A DNA stretch of 64,000 nucleotides from Bradyrhizobium sp. ORS 285 (GTDB lineage: Bacteria; Pseudomonadota; Alphaproteobacteria; Rhizobiales; Xanthobacteraceae): NCBI RefSeq assembly GCF_900176205.1, contig NZ_LT859959.1, positions 6,623,001 through 6,687,000 on the forward strand, given 5' to 3'. Shown here in pieces: positions 1 through 8,090 of this stretch. Both the position numbers and the translations under genes were made by a program. Each line of letters starts with the position of its first letter. Within the stretch, counting starts at the first letter, position 1. The notes beneath the pieces were generated by a model. It was given only the letters and a program-made list of their open reading frames with translations, made no database searches and had not been told where the DNA came from.

Positions 1-870
1 TATCAGTAAAGCGTGTAACCCCGAATGCCCCTGTGGTGATGACCGCGTCATCCGCCGTCGCGGAGTTGGCAAACTGCAGCGTCCCGAGATTGCCGGAGAT
101 GCCGGATACCACGAAGCTCGGGCGATTGCCGGACTGGTCGTCAATCCCCACTCCACTGATCACCAGCGAAGCGGCCCCGCCAGCATTGCCGGTCACGTTG
201 AAGCTGTGGGCCGGTGCGCCGCTCAGAAAGCTCAAACCAGCGACCTGCGTTGCCTGCCTGACGTCGATTGCGGTCACGGTCGGGGCACCAAGCCGGACGG
301 TATCTGTCGCAAGGGGTACAGATCCGACAGTCCAATTCGCGGCCGTGTTCCAATCAGAATTGACCGGCGTGGCGAGCCATCCGGGCGCGACGGAAACCAC
401 CGTTCGTGTGTCCGTGGCCACATCGTTCCAGTTGAACGTTGCCGTCGGATTGGTGCTCAGCCACATCTGTATCTGCTGCTGACTGGGCGTAGAGAAATTG
501 ACCCAAATCCGCTCGAAGTTGAGCTGCAGCAACACATCGTACGTGCCAAACCCGGGAACGGTGTCCGGGATGGGGAAAATCACCCGACATTCGACAGGTG
601 TACAGTTCGTCCCTGATAAATTCCCCTAGGTGTAGTGAGCGGTCCCCAGCACGCCTCCCGCATCGATCGTGATATTCGCCCCAACCACATTGAACGTCGA
701 CGGCGAGCCAGCCGATACCGGAATGGCGAAATTGGCCGGATTGACCAGAAACTGTCCGCCACCGCGCGACGACGAAAAATCGAACTGCCAAAGGTCGGTC
801 GCCAAGCCGGAAAAGCTGCACAGCACCCCAAAGCGACCGCGATCGTTACGCGAGACAGCACCTGACGCAT
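1..870 (-). pseudogene. Broken secreted autotransporter-like protein, 3' end outside window
   Basis: The minus strand encodes one protein spread over two frames. It starts at 870 with a clear signal peptide (MRQVLSRVTIAVALGCCAAF). The reading then has to shift by one base near 804-808 to continue as LATDLWQFDFSSS. That second frame runs to an amber TAG at 626-628, and the same frame continues beyond the stop as sensible sequence through position 1. The downstream part contains a W-N-x-A-A-N-W segment and Gly/Asn/Ser/Thr-rich beta-type sequence of the kind seen in autotransporter passenger domains. I infer a decayed surface or secreted protein: one frameshift plus one in-frame stop. No C-terminal barrel or anchor can be seen because the gene leaves the window. 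The exact family is uncertain. Confidence 0.6.
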
Positions 871-1395
871 GAACCACCCCCAGGGCGCCTGAGTATCCCC
901 AGGTTACCGTTCGTGTCAGCATGTTACCGGAGGCTTCCAAGAACCGTGGGCGCTCTGCGAGTCGGACGCCCAACAGCAACCCCGCAGCTATTTTATCGAC
1001 CACCTCCACAAGCTTTCACGGTCGGCCCTATCGTACATGCGACGCCTATCGTGGCGGAGGCCACACACCAGGATGGCCACGCCAAAAGCAAAACATAGCG
1101 GAAGGGCCGGCGTCATTCCCCAGTTTTGCGTAGCCATGAAGAAACAAAGCCAACCCCGCGGTCCCTCTGGGACAAGCATGCTGCTGCATGCAAGGACCGG
1201 CTTCCAATTCCGTTCGTCGAACATGACCGACGATCCTCGCACATGCGAACCTGGACGGCTGCCTGCGGGACCGCAATCAGAACGGGAGAACGTCTGCCGA
1301 AAGCACGCCAGACCGTGGGTGGCTCGCGCATGGCCTTTCCGCTCGATGTGGCTTGGACGGTTGCACGTCACTACCACATCCGGTTGAATAGGCTC
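871..1395. other. Gap without convincing gene
   Basis: About 525 bases between the broken secreted gene and the next plausible start. The open frames here overlap on both strands, lack good ribosome sites and resemble nothing I recognise. A divergent promoter for the flanking genes would be expected here, but I see no clear box. Confidence 0.4.
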
Positions 1396-1962
1396 ATGAA
1401 GTCGGGGGCAATAATCATTCTGCTAGGGCTGGCGGCCCTGGTGTCGTATTCCGTCGGGCGGCAAAGTGCGCCAGACAACGGCGCGGCTACGCCCGCGCCC
1501 ACAGCGCGAGTCGCCCAAATCAAATCGGTGACATTTGCAGCGGTTCCGACCGAAAGCGCGAGCCCGCCAGTTCGCAAAACGGAGACTGATAGTCGGGTCA
1601 TTCAGGCGACAACAAATCTCGCCCCGCCCGTGAAGACGGAAGGCGACCGACAATTCGCCCCGAGGCAGGCGAAGCTCGCACCGCCGGAGAAGTCGGAGGC
1701 ACCTGATGCAAAGCGCAAGGCTGAAACCGCGCTCACAGCCGCAGCCATCGTGGCTATCCTGATCAAGACGAGCCGGGATCAGTATTACGCCACAGGGCAT
1801 CCGTGTGCCTGCCCAGACGACCTGATGAGAAACGGCAGAACTTGCGGAGCCCGCAGCGCTCACTCAAGACCCCGAGGCGCCTCACCTTTGTGCTATCCGA
1901 GCGATGTTACAGCCGAAATGATCGAGGCGTATCGGCGTCAATCGACGCGGGCCAATCGATAG
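1396..1962 (+). CDS. Cys-rich exported or membrane-anchored protein of unknown function
   Basis: 188 residues from the ATG at 1396. The same frame is open further upstream, but this ATG begins a hydrophobic N-terminal segment (AIIILLGLAALVSYSVG) that acts as a signal or anchor. A Pro/Ala/Lys-rich linker of about 100 residues follows. The C-terminal domain of about 60 residues contains HPCACPDD, then NGRTCG, then PLCYPSDVT: four cysteines in a C-x-C, C, C pattern, which suggests disulfides or metal binding in the periplasm. Proteins with this tail are, as far as I recall, frequent and uncharacterised in Bradyrhizobium. The ribosome site is weak. It stands alone between a broken gene and a recombinase, so the context gives no hint of its role. 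Confidence 0.65.
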   Translation: MKSGAIIILLGLAALVSYSVGRQSAPDNGAATPAPTARVAQIKSVTFAAVPTESASPPVRKTETDSRVIQATTNLAPPVKTEGDRQFAPRQAKLAPPEKSEAPDAKRKAETALTAAAIVAILIKTSRDQYYATGHPCACPDDLMRNGRTCGARSAHSRPRGASPLCYPSDVTAEMIEAYRRQSTRANR

Positions 1963-2381
1963 AAGTTGGTCCAGGCGTGCCAAGATTGGCCGGGCGGGCG
2001 TCTTCTTTCACCCTGCTCGACGCGCTGGAGCGGATCGTGACGCCTATAGCGAACTCGCCGCATCCGTTCTCCACAGCAAAGCCCCGCGGCCTTCCAAACG
2101 AGCACTCGACGTGATCATGCGTCATGAGGACGATATTACGGGAGCGCCGTTCCGGCTCTGCCATTCAGGTCGCAAAAGATTGAGTGGCCTCGTGAGTGCA
2201 ACGAGCCGACTGCCTCGCGCGTGCGTCGCCGGGAACAAACGCATGCCTGAGATTATCGCCAATCATCTGAACCGGGATTCGTTCCGTGATCGGCGAGCCC
2301 GCTTCGTTTAAACGGAATTTACCTTGCGCCGTCGGGCAAATCAGTGGTTCATAGGGTGCTGACTCAAATCGGGAGACAGCG
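1963..2381. other. Gap without convincing gene
   Basis: About 420 bases. Short frames exist on both strands but lack ribosome sites or recognisable domains. A small AT-rich palindrome (CGTTTAAACG) lies near 2306-2315. It could be part of a promoter or an attachment region of the neighbouring recombinase element, but I cannot support either. Confidence 0.35.
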
Positions 2382-2594
2382 ATGACCCAACAATCAGGTC
2401 CGACATCTGACCTTGTTCATATCTCCAAATTGAATGGCGATTTTCGACGTAACTATGGGCTGCTCCTTGGAGCGTATCTCTACCTGCGTTCTATCGACGC
2501 CGTGCGTCAGCGCCCTCTGCGTTGGATCGGAACCGTTTCACTGATCGGGTCAGTTTTCGCCGCTCTGATCGCGCGACACGGGTTTCGTTGGTGA
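2382..2594 (+). CDS. Possible small protein overlapping the recombinase 3' end
   Basis: A 70-codon frame with a good ribosome site (GGGAGACAGCG before the ATG). It ends in a hydrophobic stretch (GTVSLIGSVFAALIA), so the product could be a small membrane protein. Its last 104 bases overlap, tail to tail, the C-terminal codons of the serine recombinase on the other strand. That makes either this gene or the extreme end of the recombinase doubtful. No family recognised. Confidence 0.3.
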   Translation: MTQQSGPTSDLVHISKLNGDFRRNYGLLLGAYLYLRSIDAVRQRPLRWIGTVSLIGSVFAALIARHGFRW

Positions 2595-4176
2595 GCAGGC
2601 GAACCACTGAGCGGACAAGCTCGACTTCCGTTTTGAAGTAGGTGACACCATGCTCGGCACGCCCCTTCTCTCGAAATCTGATCATATTGCTGTTGTTTTG
2701 AGCTGTTGGCATCAAGGCGTAGTCGAGGATGGCCTCATTGTGCTCATTCAGTCGGATTGCGACAATCCATCCCGTCGGCAAACGCCGACATGAGACAGTC
2801 CAGAAGGGGGAAAATCCGGGACGCGCTCCAGCCGTCCAATAAGCTATCCGAAAGAAAATCTGCCATCGGCTGTCAACGATCACATGCTGCTCGGGAACAC
2901 CGACGTTGAGCCAGCGGCTTTTGACGCTATGAATGGCTGCTTCGTATCCCGCCTTTTGCACCACTTGGCAGATACGTCCTGCGAGAGCTGAGAGTGGCTC
3001 AACCCAGGCACGACGACTATCCATGTACTCGCAGCGTCGCGACGACTGATATCCGATCAACCTGTAGGCATTTCGCAGCGTCCCGAAATGGTCAACAAAG
3101 GTTCGGGCGGATGGGAGCTCCGCAGTTGCATTGATGATTGTCGGAGTGAGACGCCCCTCCCTCTTCAAGATTTTCTTCAAACGGAGCAACATCTCCTCCT
3201 CGCTGATGTCGACGCGCCTCTCTTTCATGATTTTTTGAACAGTAAGAAAGATATCCTTTGAAACAATGGCTTCAAAACATTGCTCGGCGCGGACCCATAA
3301 GTTTGAAGGATTGTTGATTCGCTCGCCGCCTAACTTTTTTGACTGTCGATTGTAGACGAGGTTACCGATGTAGTTTTCGTTTCGCAGAATACGACTGATG
3401 GTGGGTGCTCTCCAGGCCTTCCCGCGGCACCATACTCCTTCGCAATTAAGTTCTCTTGCGATGGCCTTCTCTGACTTCACCTGAACGAAGCGGGCAAAGA
3501 TCCGTTTCACAATGGCAACTTCGTGCGCATCGCCAGGCCGCAGACGAATGTGATCTGTGTGAAGATACTTCCGCTCACCTTTCTGCATGACCTTCTTTGG
3601 CTCAAGGCGCTCGTTCACCAAAACGCGCTCCAGGCCGTAGCCAACGGGGCCGCCGGGCAAAAAACCAAGTCCAACGAACCGGCAAATACCGGTATGCACT
3701 TTGACCGACAATTCGCGGCTATATTCGGCCGCCATAACCCTTTTCAGGTTCTTGACGATGTTGGAGAGCATGCTGCCGTCATTGTCGAATTGCTCGGCGC
3801 AATAGCTCACCTTGATGCCGGCCTGCTTGCAGATGAACTCGTAATGTGCGGCTTCATCCACGTCCTGGAAGCGTCCCCACCGGCTGATGTCATAGACGAG
3901 GATATGGTCAAACTCGGCGCGTCCGCTACTGACATCCTCGATCAGCTTGGCAAGTCCGGGCCTGTTCTTGATCTTGAGACCGCTCTCGCCATGATCCGCG
4001 AAAGTTTTGACGATCGCAAGTCCATGGGCATGAGCATAGGCCGCGATTACTGCTGCCTGGTTCTGGATCGAATAGCGCTGATAGTCCGTCGACATACGAA
4101 CGTATTGCGCCGCGCGACCGTTCGGCGCTTGCGGAAGATGGGTCTCCCGGATGACGAGCGCATTGACCATCATCAT
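2491..4176 (-). CDS. Large serine recombinase (resolvase/integrase family)
   Basis: 561 residues if translation starts at the first of three consecutive ATGs (4176), which follow a GAGGG ribosome site. The frame stays open upstream to 4344 without a better start. The N-terminal resolvase domain begins RAAQYVRMSTDYQ, with the catalytic Ser at about residue 29, and continues with FADHGESGLKIKNRPGL and ILVYDISRWGR, both typical of the catalytic domain. A recombinase domain follows (AIARELN, WRAPTISRILRNENYIGNLVYNRQ), then a long C-terminal region with DNA-binding character. Large serine recombinases cut and join attachment sites of phages and genomic islands. This one lies in gene-poor accessory DNA and probably moved or once moved that island. 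I found no attachment-site pair. Confidence 0.9.
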   Translation of the reverse strand: MMMVNALVIRETHLPQAPNGRAAQYVRMSTDYQRYSIQNQAAVIAAYAHAHGLAIVKTFADHGESGLKIKNRPGLAKLIEDVSSGRAEFDHILVYDISRWGRFQDVDEAAHYEFICKQAGIKVSYCAEQFDNDGSMLSNIVKNLKRVMAAEYSRELSVKVHTGICRFVGLGFLPGGPVGYGLERVLVNERLEPKKVMQKGERKYLHTDHIRLRPGDAHEVAIVKRIFARFVQVKSEKAIARELNCEGVWCRGKAWRAPTISRILRNENYIGNLVYNRQSKKLGGERINNPSNLWVRAEQCFEAIVSKDIFLTVQKIMKERRVDISEEEMLLRLKKILKREGRLTPTIINATAELPSARTFVDHFGTLRNAYRLIGYQSSRRCEYMDSRRAWVEPLSALAGRICQVVQKAGYEAAIHSVKSRWLNVGVPEQHVIVDSRWQIFFRIAYWTAGARPGFSPFWTVSCRRLPTGWIVAIRLNEHNEAILDYALMPTAQNNSNMIRFREKGRAEHGVTYFKTEVELVRSVVRLLTNETRVARSERRKLTRSVKRFRSNAEGADARRR

Positions 4177-5023
4177 GCCCTCAGCAGGTTCGCCGCAGGC
4201 ATCAGACGCTCCTTTGGGTTGGCTGACAAGGCGAAATTTGATCTTGAGAGGACGCAATCCGGGAAGGCCATATTCGCTCTTCTGCCGCGAGGAGATCACT
4301 GGGCTGAACTGCAGTGATCCATCACAGCGAGGGAATGCGCCCATCGATGGACCGGCGATCCAGCTAGATAGAAATAGTTTCTGTGGCCGCGAGATCGCTC
4401 TGCCTGTCTGACGCCCACACTTCCGACAGCTACGCTAACATGAATAGAGAATCCCCGACCAAAGGCGGTGGCTTCAAGTTGCAGCCCCCGTTTGCATTGG
4501 CGAACGTTCGCGCGGTAACAGCCCACATCAGAAAACGACTGCAAGGCCAAGCTAGTCATCCAATACAGCCAGAAACGCGTCGACTCCCTCGAACACAGCG
4601 GTGCTGTTCCGCCCCGGAAGATGACAGGATTGCCGTTGCGGCAATTGTGAATGTGAGTTCCGGGTCCGGCCCGACAGGAGCATGGTCGCAATCGCCGCTG
4701 CTCCGATAGAGGGCGCCGGCGATCGCGATGTCCGACAGCGGCGCTACCTTGGTCACGACGGGAACACGATGCAGGGGCGGCGGCGCGATCACGCAGAGGC
4801 CGCGCAAGCCGGTCAGGCCAGTCGCCAGCGTGCGTGGGCGGGGCGTCGCACTCATCCAGAGTGTGCGTTTACCAAGGCAAGCGTGCGAGACGTCGCTCCC
4901 CGCAAGCAAAAACAACCCAGCAAATCCAGAAACATCCGCTTGCTCTTTGCCGAATAACCGTTACGTTGCCAAACATAAATAGAACCCAATTTAGACACAT
5001 TTGGTCATTCAGCGGGGGCTGCT
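4177..5023. other. Gap of about 850 bases without convincing gene
   Basis: It contains only overlapping frames of mixed strand with no recognisable domain. On the minus strand around 4740-4850 a short Leu/Gly-rich stretch next to CGC repeats resembles a decayed C-terminal anchor, but not well enough to call. The right end is AT-richer and must hold the promoter of the gene starting at 5024. Confidence 0.35.
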
Positions 5024-5446
5024 GTGAGGCCTGATCTTTTTACGATGGCCGCGACGGTCTCCGCTTTGAGTTTCGCGGGCTACATGACGATCTCGACGCT
5101 GTATGGCGGGCCCTCAGTCTCTCTCAAAACATCAAAAGCGGCTCAGCCGGAAGCGATCCTGCCCTTGGCCCTCGCAGCAATCGAGGATCAGACCCGCGTC
5201 GATGGCGCAATCATCACCGTGGCAAGCGGCAACAGCAGCGAGGTCTACGCGCTGCCGATCAATTTGCCATGGAGGGTTCGCTGTGGAGCGGGCCTGTCTC
5301 TGCAGCTGGGAGCAGTGACCGGCACGTCCCAAACCGCGCCAGCGGCTGAGGTCACACTCAGCGAGCGACCTCTGGATAGGGCCACCTGCGCCACGGTCGC
5401 CCCGCGCGTGGCCAAGGCTTTTCAAGAAAAGCTCGTCAAGGAGTGA
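5024..5446 (+). CDS. Small exported protein of unknown function
   Basis: 140 residues from a GTG at 5024 preceded by a GGGGG-type ribosome site. An ATG at 5045 in the same frame is an alternative. The N-terminus (TMAATVSALSFAGYMTIST) is hydrophobic and looks like a signal or single membrane anchor. The rest is a soluble domain with two Cys residues (VRCGAG and ATCATV) that could pair in the periplasm. No family recognised. Its stop codon overlaps the GTG of the following membrane glycosyltransferase-like gene, so the two are probably translated together and may act in the same envelope process. Confidence 0.6.
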   Translation: MRPDLFTMAATVSALSFAGYMTISTLYGGPSVSLKTSKAAQPEAILPLALAAIEDQTRVDGAIITVASGNSSEVYALPINLPWRVRCGAGLSLQLGAVTGTSQTAPAAEVTLSERPLDRATCATVAPRVAKAFQEKLVKE

Positions 5447-6645
5447 GAGTGAGTATCGTTACGCCTACAACCGCCTCGATGTCCCGCCTTCGGAAAGCTC
5501 ACCTGGATTTTCTACTGGTGTTGAAGTGGTTGGGTGTGGCCCTGACAATAGCCGTTGCGGCGTCCTCAATCTATTCCGCTTCCAAATGGAGCGAGCGGCG
5601 CGGCGTCTTCGACGACATCGGTTACTTGCGCCAGGCTCACCTGTTCCAGCGTTTCGGGCTCGATGGCATCGATACCGACTTCGCGCGCGACGACGATAAC
5701 TATTTCAAGGATGCAGCGACGGCGATACGCCCGATCGAGCCGAACGATCCGGGGCGTCCCTTCGCACATACTTACATGCCGGCGACGGGCAAATTGGTGA
5801 TTCAGTATCCACCGGGAACTGGTGCGCTGCTGGCACTGTTTCCGGAAGGGCATCAGGTAGCTGGACTATACACATCCTCGTGCCTTGTGGTGCTTCTTCT
5901 GGCCATATTGCTGATCACGCGATCGCAGAGCTGGATCCAGGCGATCGCGTGCTCACTTCTAGGAGCGGCAAGCGTGCTTTTTTTCGTCAGCCCGCTCAAG
6001 TCCAGTTATTCTGCAGCTCCGTCAGTTGCGCTTTGCGCCGTCCTCGGATTCCTTACACCGGCTCTTTTTGACGACCGGATTTCACGAGTTCGGCGGCTTG
6101 CCCTGTTCGCTGCGGCGGGCGCAATGCTAGGAGGTCTGGTGGATCTCCGGATCGCCAATGTCTTGCTGTCCGGCGGCTATGCCGTTGTGCTGCTGGTGCT
6201 GCTCCTTGCAAGACGAACGGGAGGCCTGATCGCGAGCTGCGGAACAATGGCGGTGGCCTTCATGATCGGGATATCTCCGACTCTTATGGCCAACTGGGTG
6301 AATGCCGGAAGCCCGTTTCGCACCACATATGGGACTGCCGACACGCAGCCACCGGAGCTTACCTGGGGGCCTCTGACCTACTACATGAACGATGTGCAAG
6401 GCTTCCTGCTGGTCATCGCTCTCGTAGGCAGCGTTGCCGTCTTCGTTAAGTCCTCTCGCAGAGAGGGTTCTATTGCCGCAGCGGTCGCGTTTCTGACTGC
6501 CGCGATCAGTGCCATCTTCTTCTTCACGCACACCCTGGTGACACCGTACTACCTGATGCCGGCAGCGATGCTGTCGCTGTGGATCGTCGTCCGGCTATTT
6601 GCGGATCAGTCCCATCACCGGATTGAGCGCGGCTGCGCGAATTAG
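5443..6645 (+). CDS. Polytopic membrane protein, GT-C glycosyltransferase-like
   Basis: 400 residues from a GTG at 5443, which overlaps the stop of the preceding gene. It has about nine hydrophobic segments. The first membrane segment (residues about 28-46) is followed by a large loop starting FDDIGYLRQAHLFQRFG. An acidic D-D/E-x-x-Y pair in the first extracytoplasmic loop is the hallmark of GT-C lipid-linked sugar transferases such as ArnT or PMT. The later QYPPGTGALLALF also matches the Y-P-P-G segment common in that fold. It is shorter than classical ArnT (about 550 residues) and lacks an obvious soluble C-terminal domain. I infer transfer of a sugar from a polyprenyl carrier to a surface polymer or lipid. 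The substrate is unknown. Confidence 0.55.
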   Translation: MRVSIVTPTTASMSRLRKAHLDFLLVLKWLGVALTIAVAASSIYSASKWSERRGVFDDIGYLRQAHLFQRFGLDGIDTDFARDDDNYFKDAATAIRPIEPNDPGRPFAHTYMPATGKLVIQYPPGTGALLALFPEGHQVAGLYTSSCLVVLLLAILLITRSQSWIQAIACSLLGAASVLFFVSPLKSSYSAAPSVALCAVLGFLTPALFDDRISRVRRLALFAAAGAMLGGLVDLRIANVLLSGGYAVVLLVLLLARRTGGLIASCGTMAVAFMIGISPTLMANWVNAGSPFRTTYGTADTQPPELTWGPLTYYMNDVQGFLLVIALVGSVAVFVKSSRREGSIAAAVAFLTAAISAIFFFTHTLVTPYYLMPAAMLSLWIVVRLFADQSHHRIERGCAN

Positions 6646-6777
6646 CCAGAATTCAGCTGTGATTGGCAGCGTTTCTGTGTGACGGGAAGCTTACTCGGAA
6701 AAATTTATCCGACGCTGGTTGTCCGAGCGGCATCTTCTGCTCCGGACGAATGACTTCGAAAGAACGAGCTTATAGTT

Positions 6778-7638
6778 ATGGTCAGCTTGATACTTGGCGG
6801 CACGGGTATGGTTGGCAGCTATATCTTTGATCACCTCGCCCGCACCGATGAAGAGGTGATTTCCCTTTCGCGCCATCCTCGCCGCGGCCAACTCTATGGC
6901 GATGTCACGCAACCGGACACACTTCGCGTACAGCACGCGGACACGATCTATTGCGCAACGAACCCCCGGCCCCTCAGCCGGTCGTTACCGCACTTGCTTG
7001 AGGCCGCGCAACCGGAACGGCTCGTGGTCATAAGCTCAACGAGTGTCTTCAGCAAAGTGGATTCGAGAGACACCATTGAGCGCCAATCGATTGCGGAACT
7101 GATCCAAGCGGAATCAGCAATTTGTGAGGAATGCGAGCGGCGCAACGTCGCGTGGACAATCTTGCGCCCGACTTTGATCTATAGCGAGGGCCGCGACCGA
7201 AATATCTCTCAGATCGCGCGGGTCATTCGGCGGATAAGGTGTTTTCCTCTCTATGGCGCTGCGTCCGGCCTTCGTCAGCCCGTCCACGCAGAGGATCTGG
7301 CAATCGGCGCAATCGCCGCCGCCAAGTCCAAAAGGGCCGCCAACCGGGCGTATTGTACGACGGGGACCGAAACCTTGACCTATCGGGAGATGGCTGGCCG
7401 CGTTTTCGACTCACTCTCCATCAGGCGGCGCTTGGTCTCGCTCCCGCCCATGGCCTGGAAGGCGGCGTTTTGGATTGCGAAGCCGGTGTACCCGCATGTC
7501 ACATCCGTCATGGGGGAACGAATGAACAAAGACCTCGCTTTCGACTTCTCGCCCGCGATAGAAGATTTCGGCTGGCGCGCACGGGAGTTCAGACCCGTCT
7601 TCCGAGCCGGTGTTTCGACGCCAAACAATTGGGGCTGA
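6778..7638 (+). CDS. NAD-dependent epimerase/dehydratase (extended/atypical SDR)
   Basis: 286 residues beginning MVSLILGGTGMVGSY, the G-x-x-G-x-x-G nucleotide-binding loop of the extended SDR fold. VVISSTSVFS follows at about residue 87, and LRPTLIYSEGRDRNI at about residue 135 is the substrate-domain entry typical of epimerases. The usual Y-x-x-x-K catalytic pair is not evident, so this may be an atypical SDR. It lies 132 bases after the GT-C-like gene on the same strand and may act on the same sugar or lipid-sugar. The ribosome site is weak. Confidence 0.7.
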   Translation: MVSLILGGTGMVGSYIFDHLARTDEEVISLSRHPRRGQLYGDVTQPDTLRVQHADTIYCATNPRPLSRSLPHLLEAAQPERLVVISSTSVFSKVDSRDTIERQSIAELIQAESAICEECERRNVAWTILRPTLIYSEGRDRNISQIARVIRRIRCFPLYGAASGLRQPVHAEDLAIGAIAAAKSKRAANRAYCTTGTETLTYREMAGRVFDSLSIRRRLVSLPPMAWKAAFWIAKPVYPHVTSVMGERMNKDLAFDFSPAIEDFGWRAREFRPVFRAGVSTPNNWG

Positions 7639-8090
7639 TCGCTTAAATATCAACGTGCGCATGGGCGCTGCGACGCGTGCAGCCGCCTGACACAGAGCAG
7701 ACCACCAGCGCCAAGAACTCATGAAGTTCTCAGGAGAGACTGAACTTGTTTCGCTGCCATTGCGGCATTCTTCAGGACTAACGATGTCCGTACTGGCCAA
7801 GCGGAGCGCATTGACTGGCCGTAGCGGAGCGCAGGCAGAGAAGGCACCCGCAGGAGGGTCCTGCATAGCGGCTACCGCGTCAGCAATGGGACCCGGGACC
7901 GAGTGCAGTCGCGAGACCGGTTAACGAGGCACCCGCGTTCGGGGCAGTGATAGCGGTGCCGCTAAGGGGCAGCCCCTAACGCGAGTGCCTCCGGCGAGCG
8001 ACACCATGAACTCATTCATGGATCCAATGGCAGCATTCTCTTCAGCATGACGCTATGGGGACCGATGCAGCGCGCAGCTTGATCGGGGGC
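7639..8090. other. Gap without convincing gene
   Basis: About 450 bases with overlapping non-coding-looking frames. A GC-rich hairpin (GGGGCAGCCCC) lies near 7966-7976. The region separates convergent genes, so terminators are expected; the hairpin has no T tract and I do not call it one. Confidence 0.35.

Noticed and set aside
626..628. In-frame TAG inside the secreted pseudogene read as programmed readthrough
   Set aside because: A frameshift is also needed near 804-808 to join the signal peptide, so decay or sequencing error is simpler than two recoding events.
4740..4860. Minus-strand Leu/Gly-rich stretch next to Arg-like CGC triplets as a PEP-CTERM anchor
   Set aside because: The hydrophobic part and the Arg run are in different frames and no P-E-P motif precedes them. 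At best it is a decayed trace.
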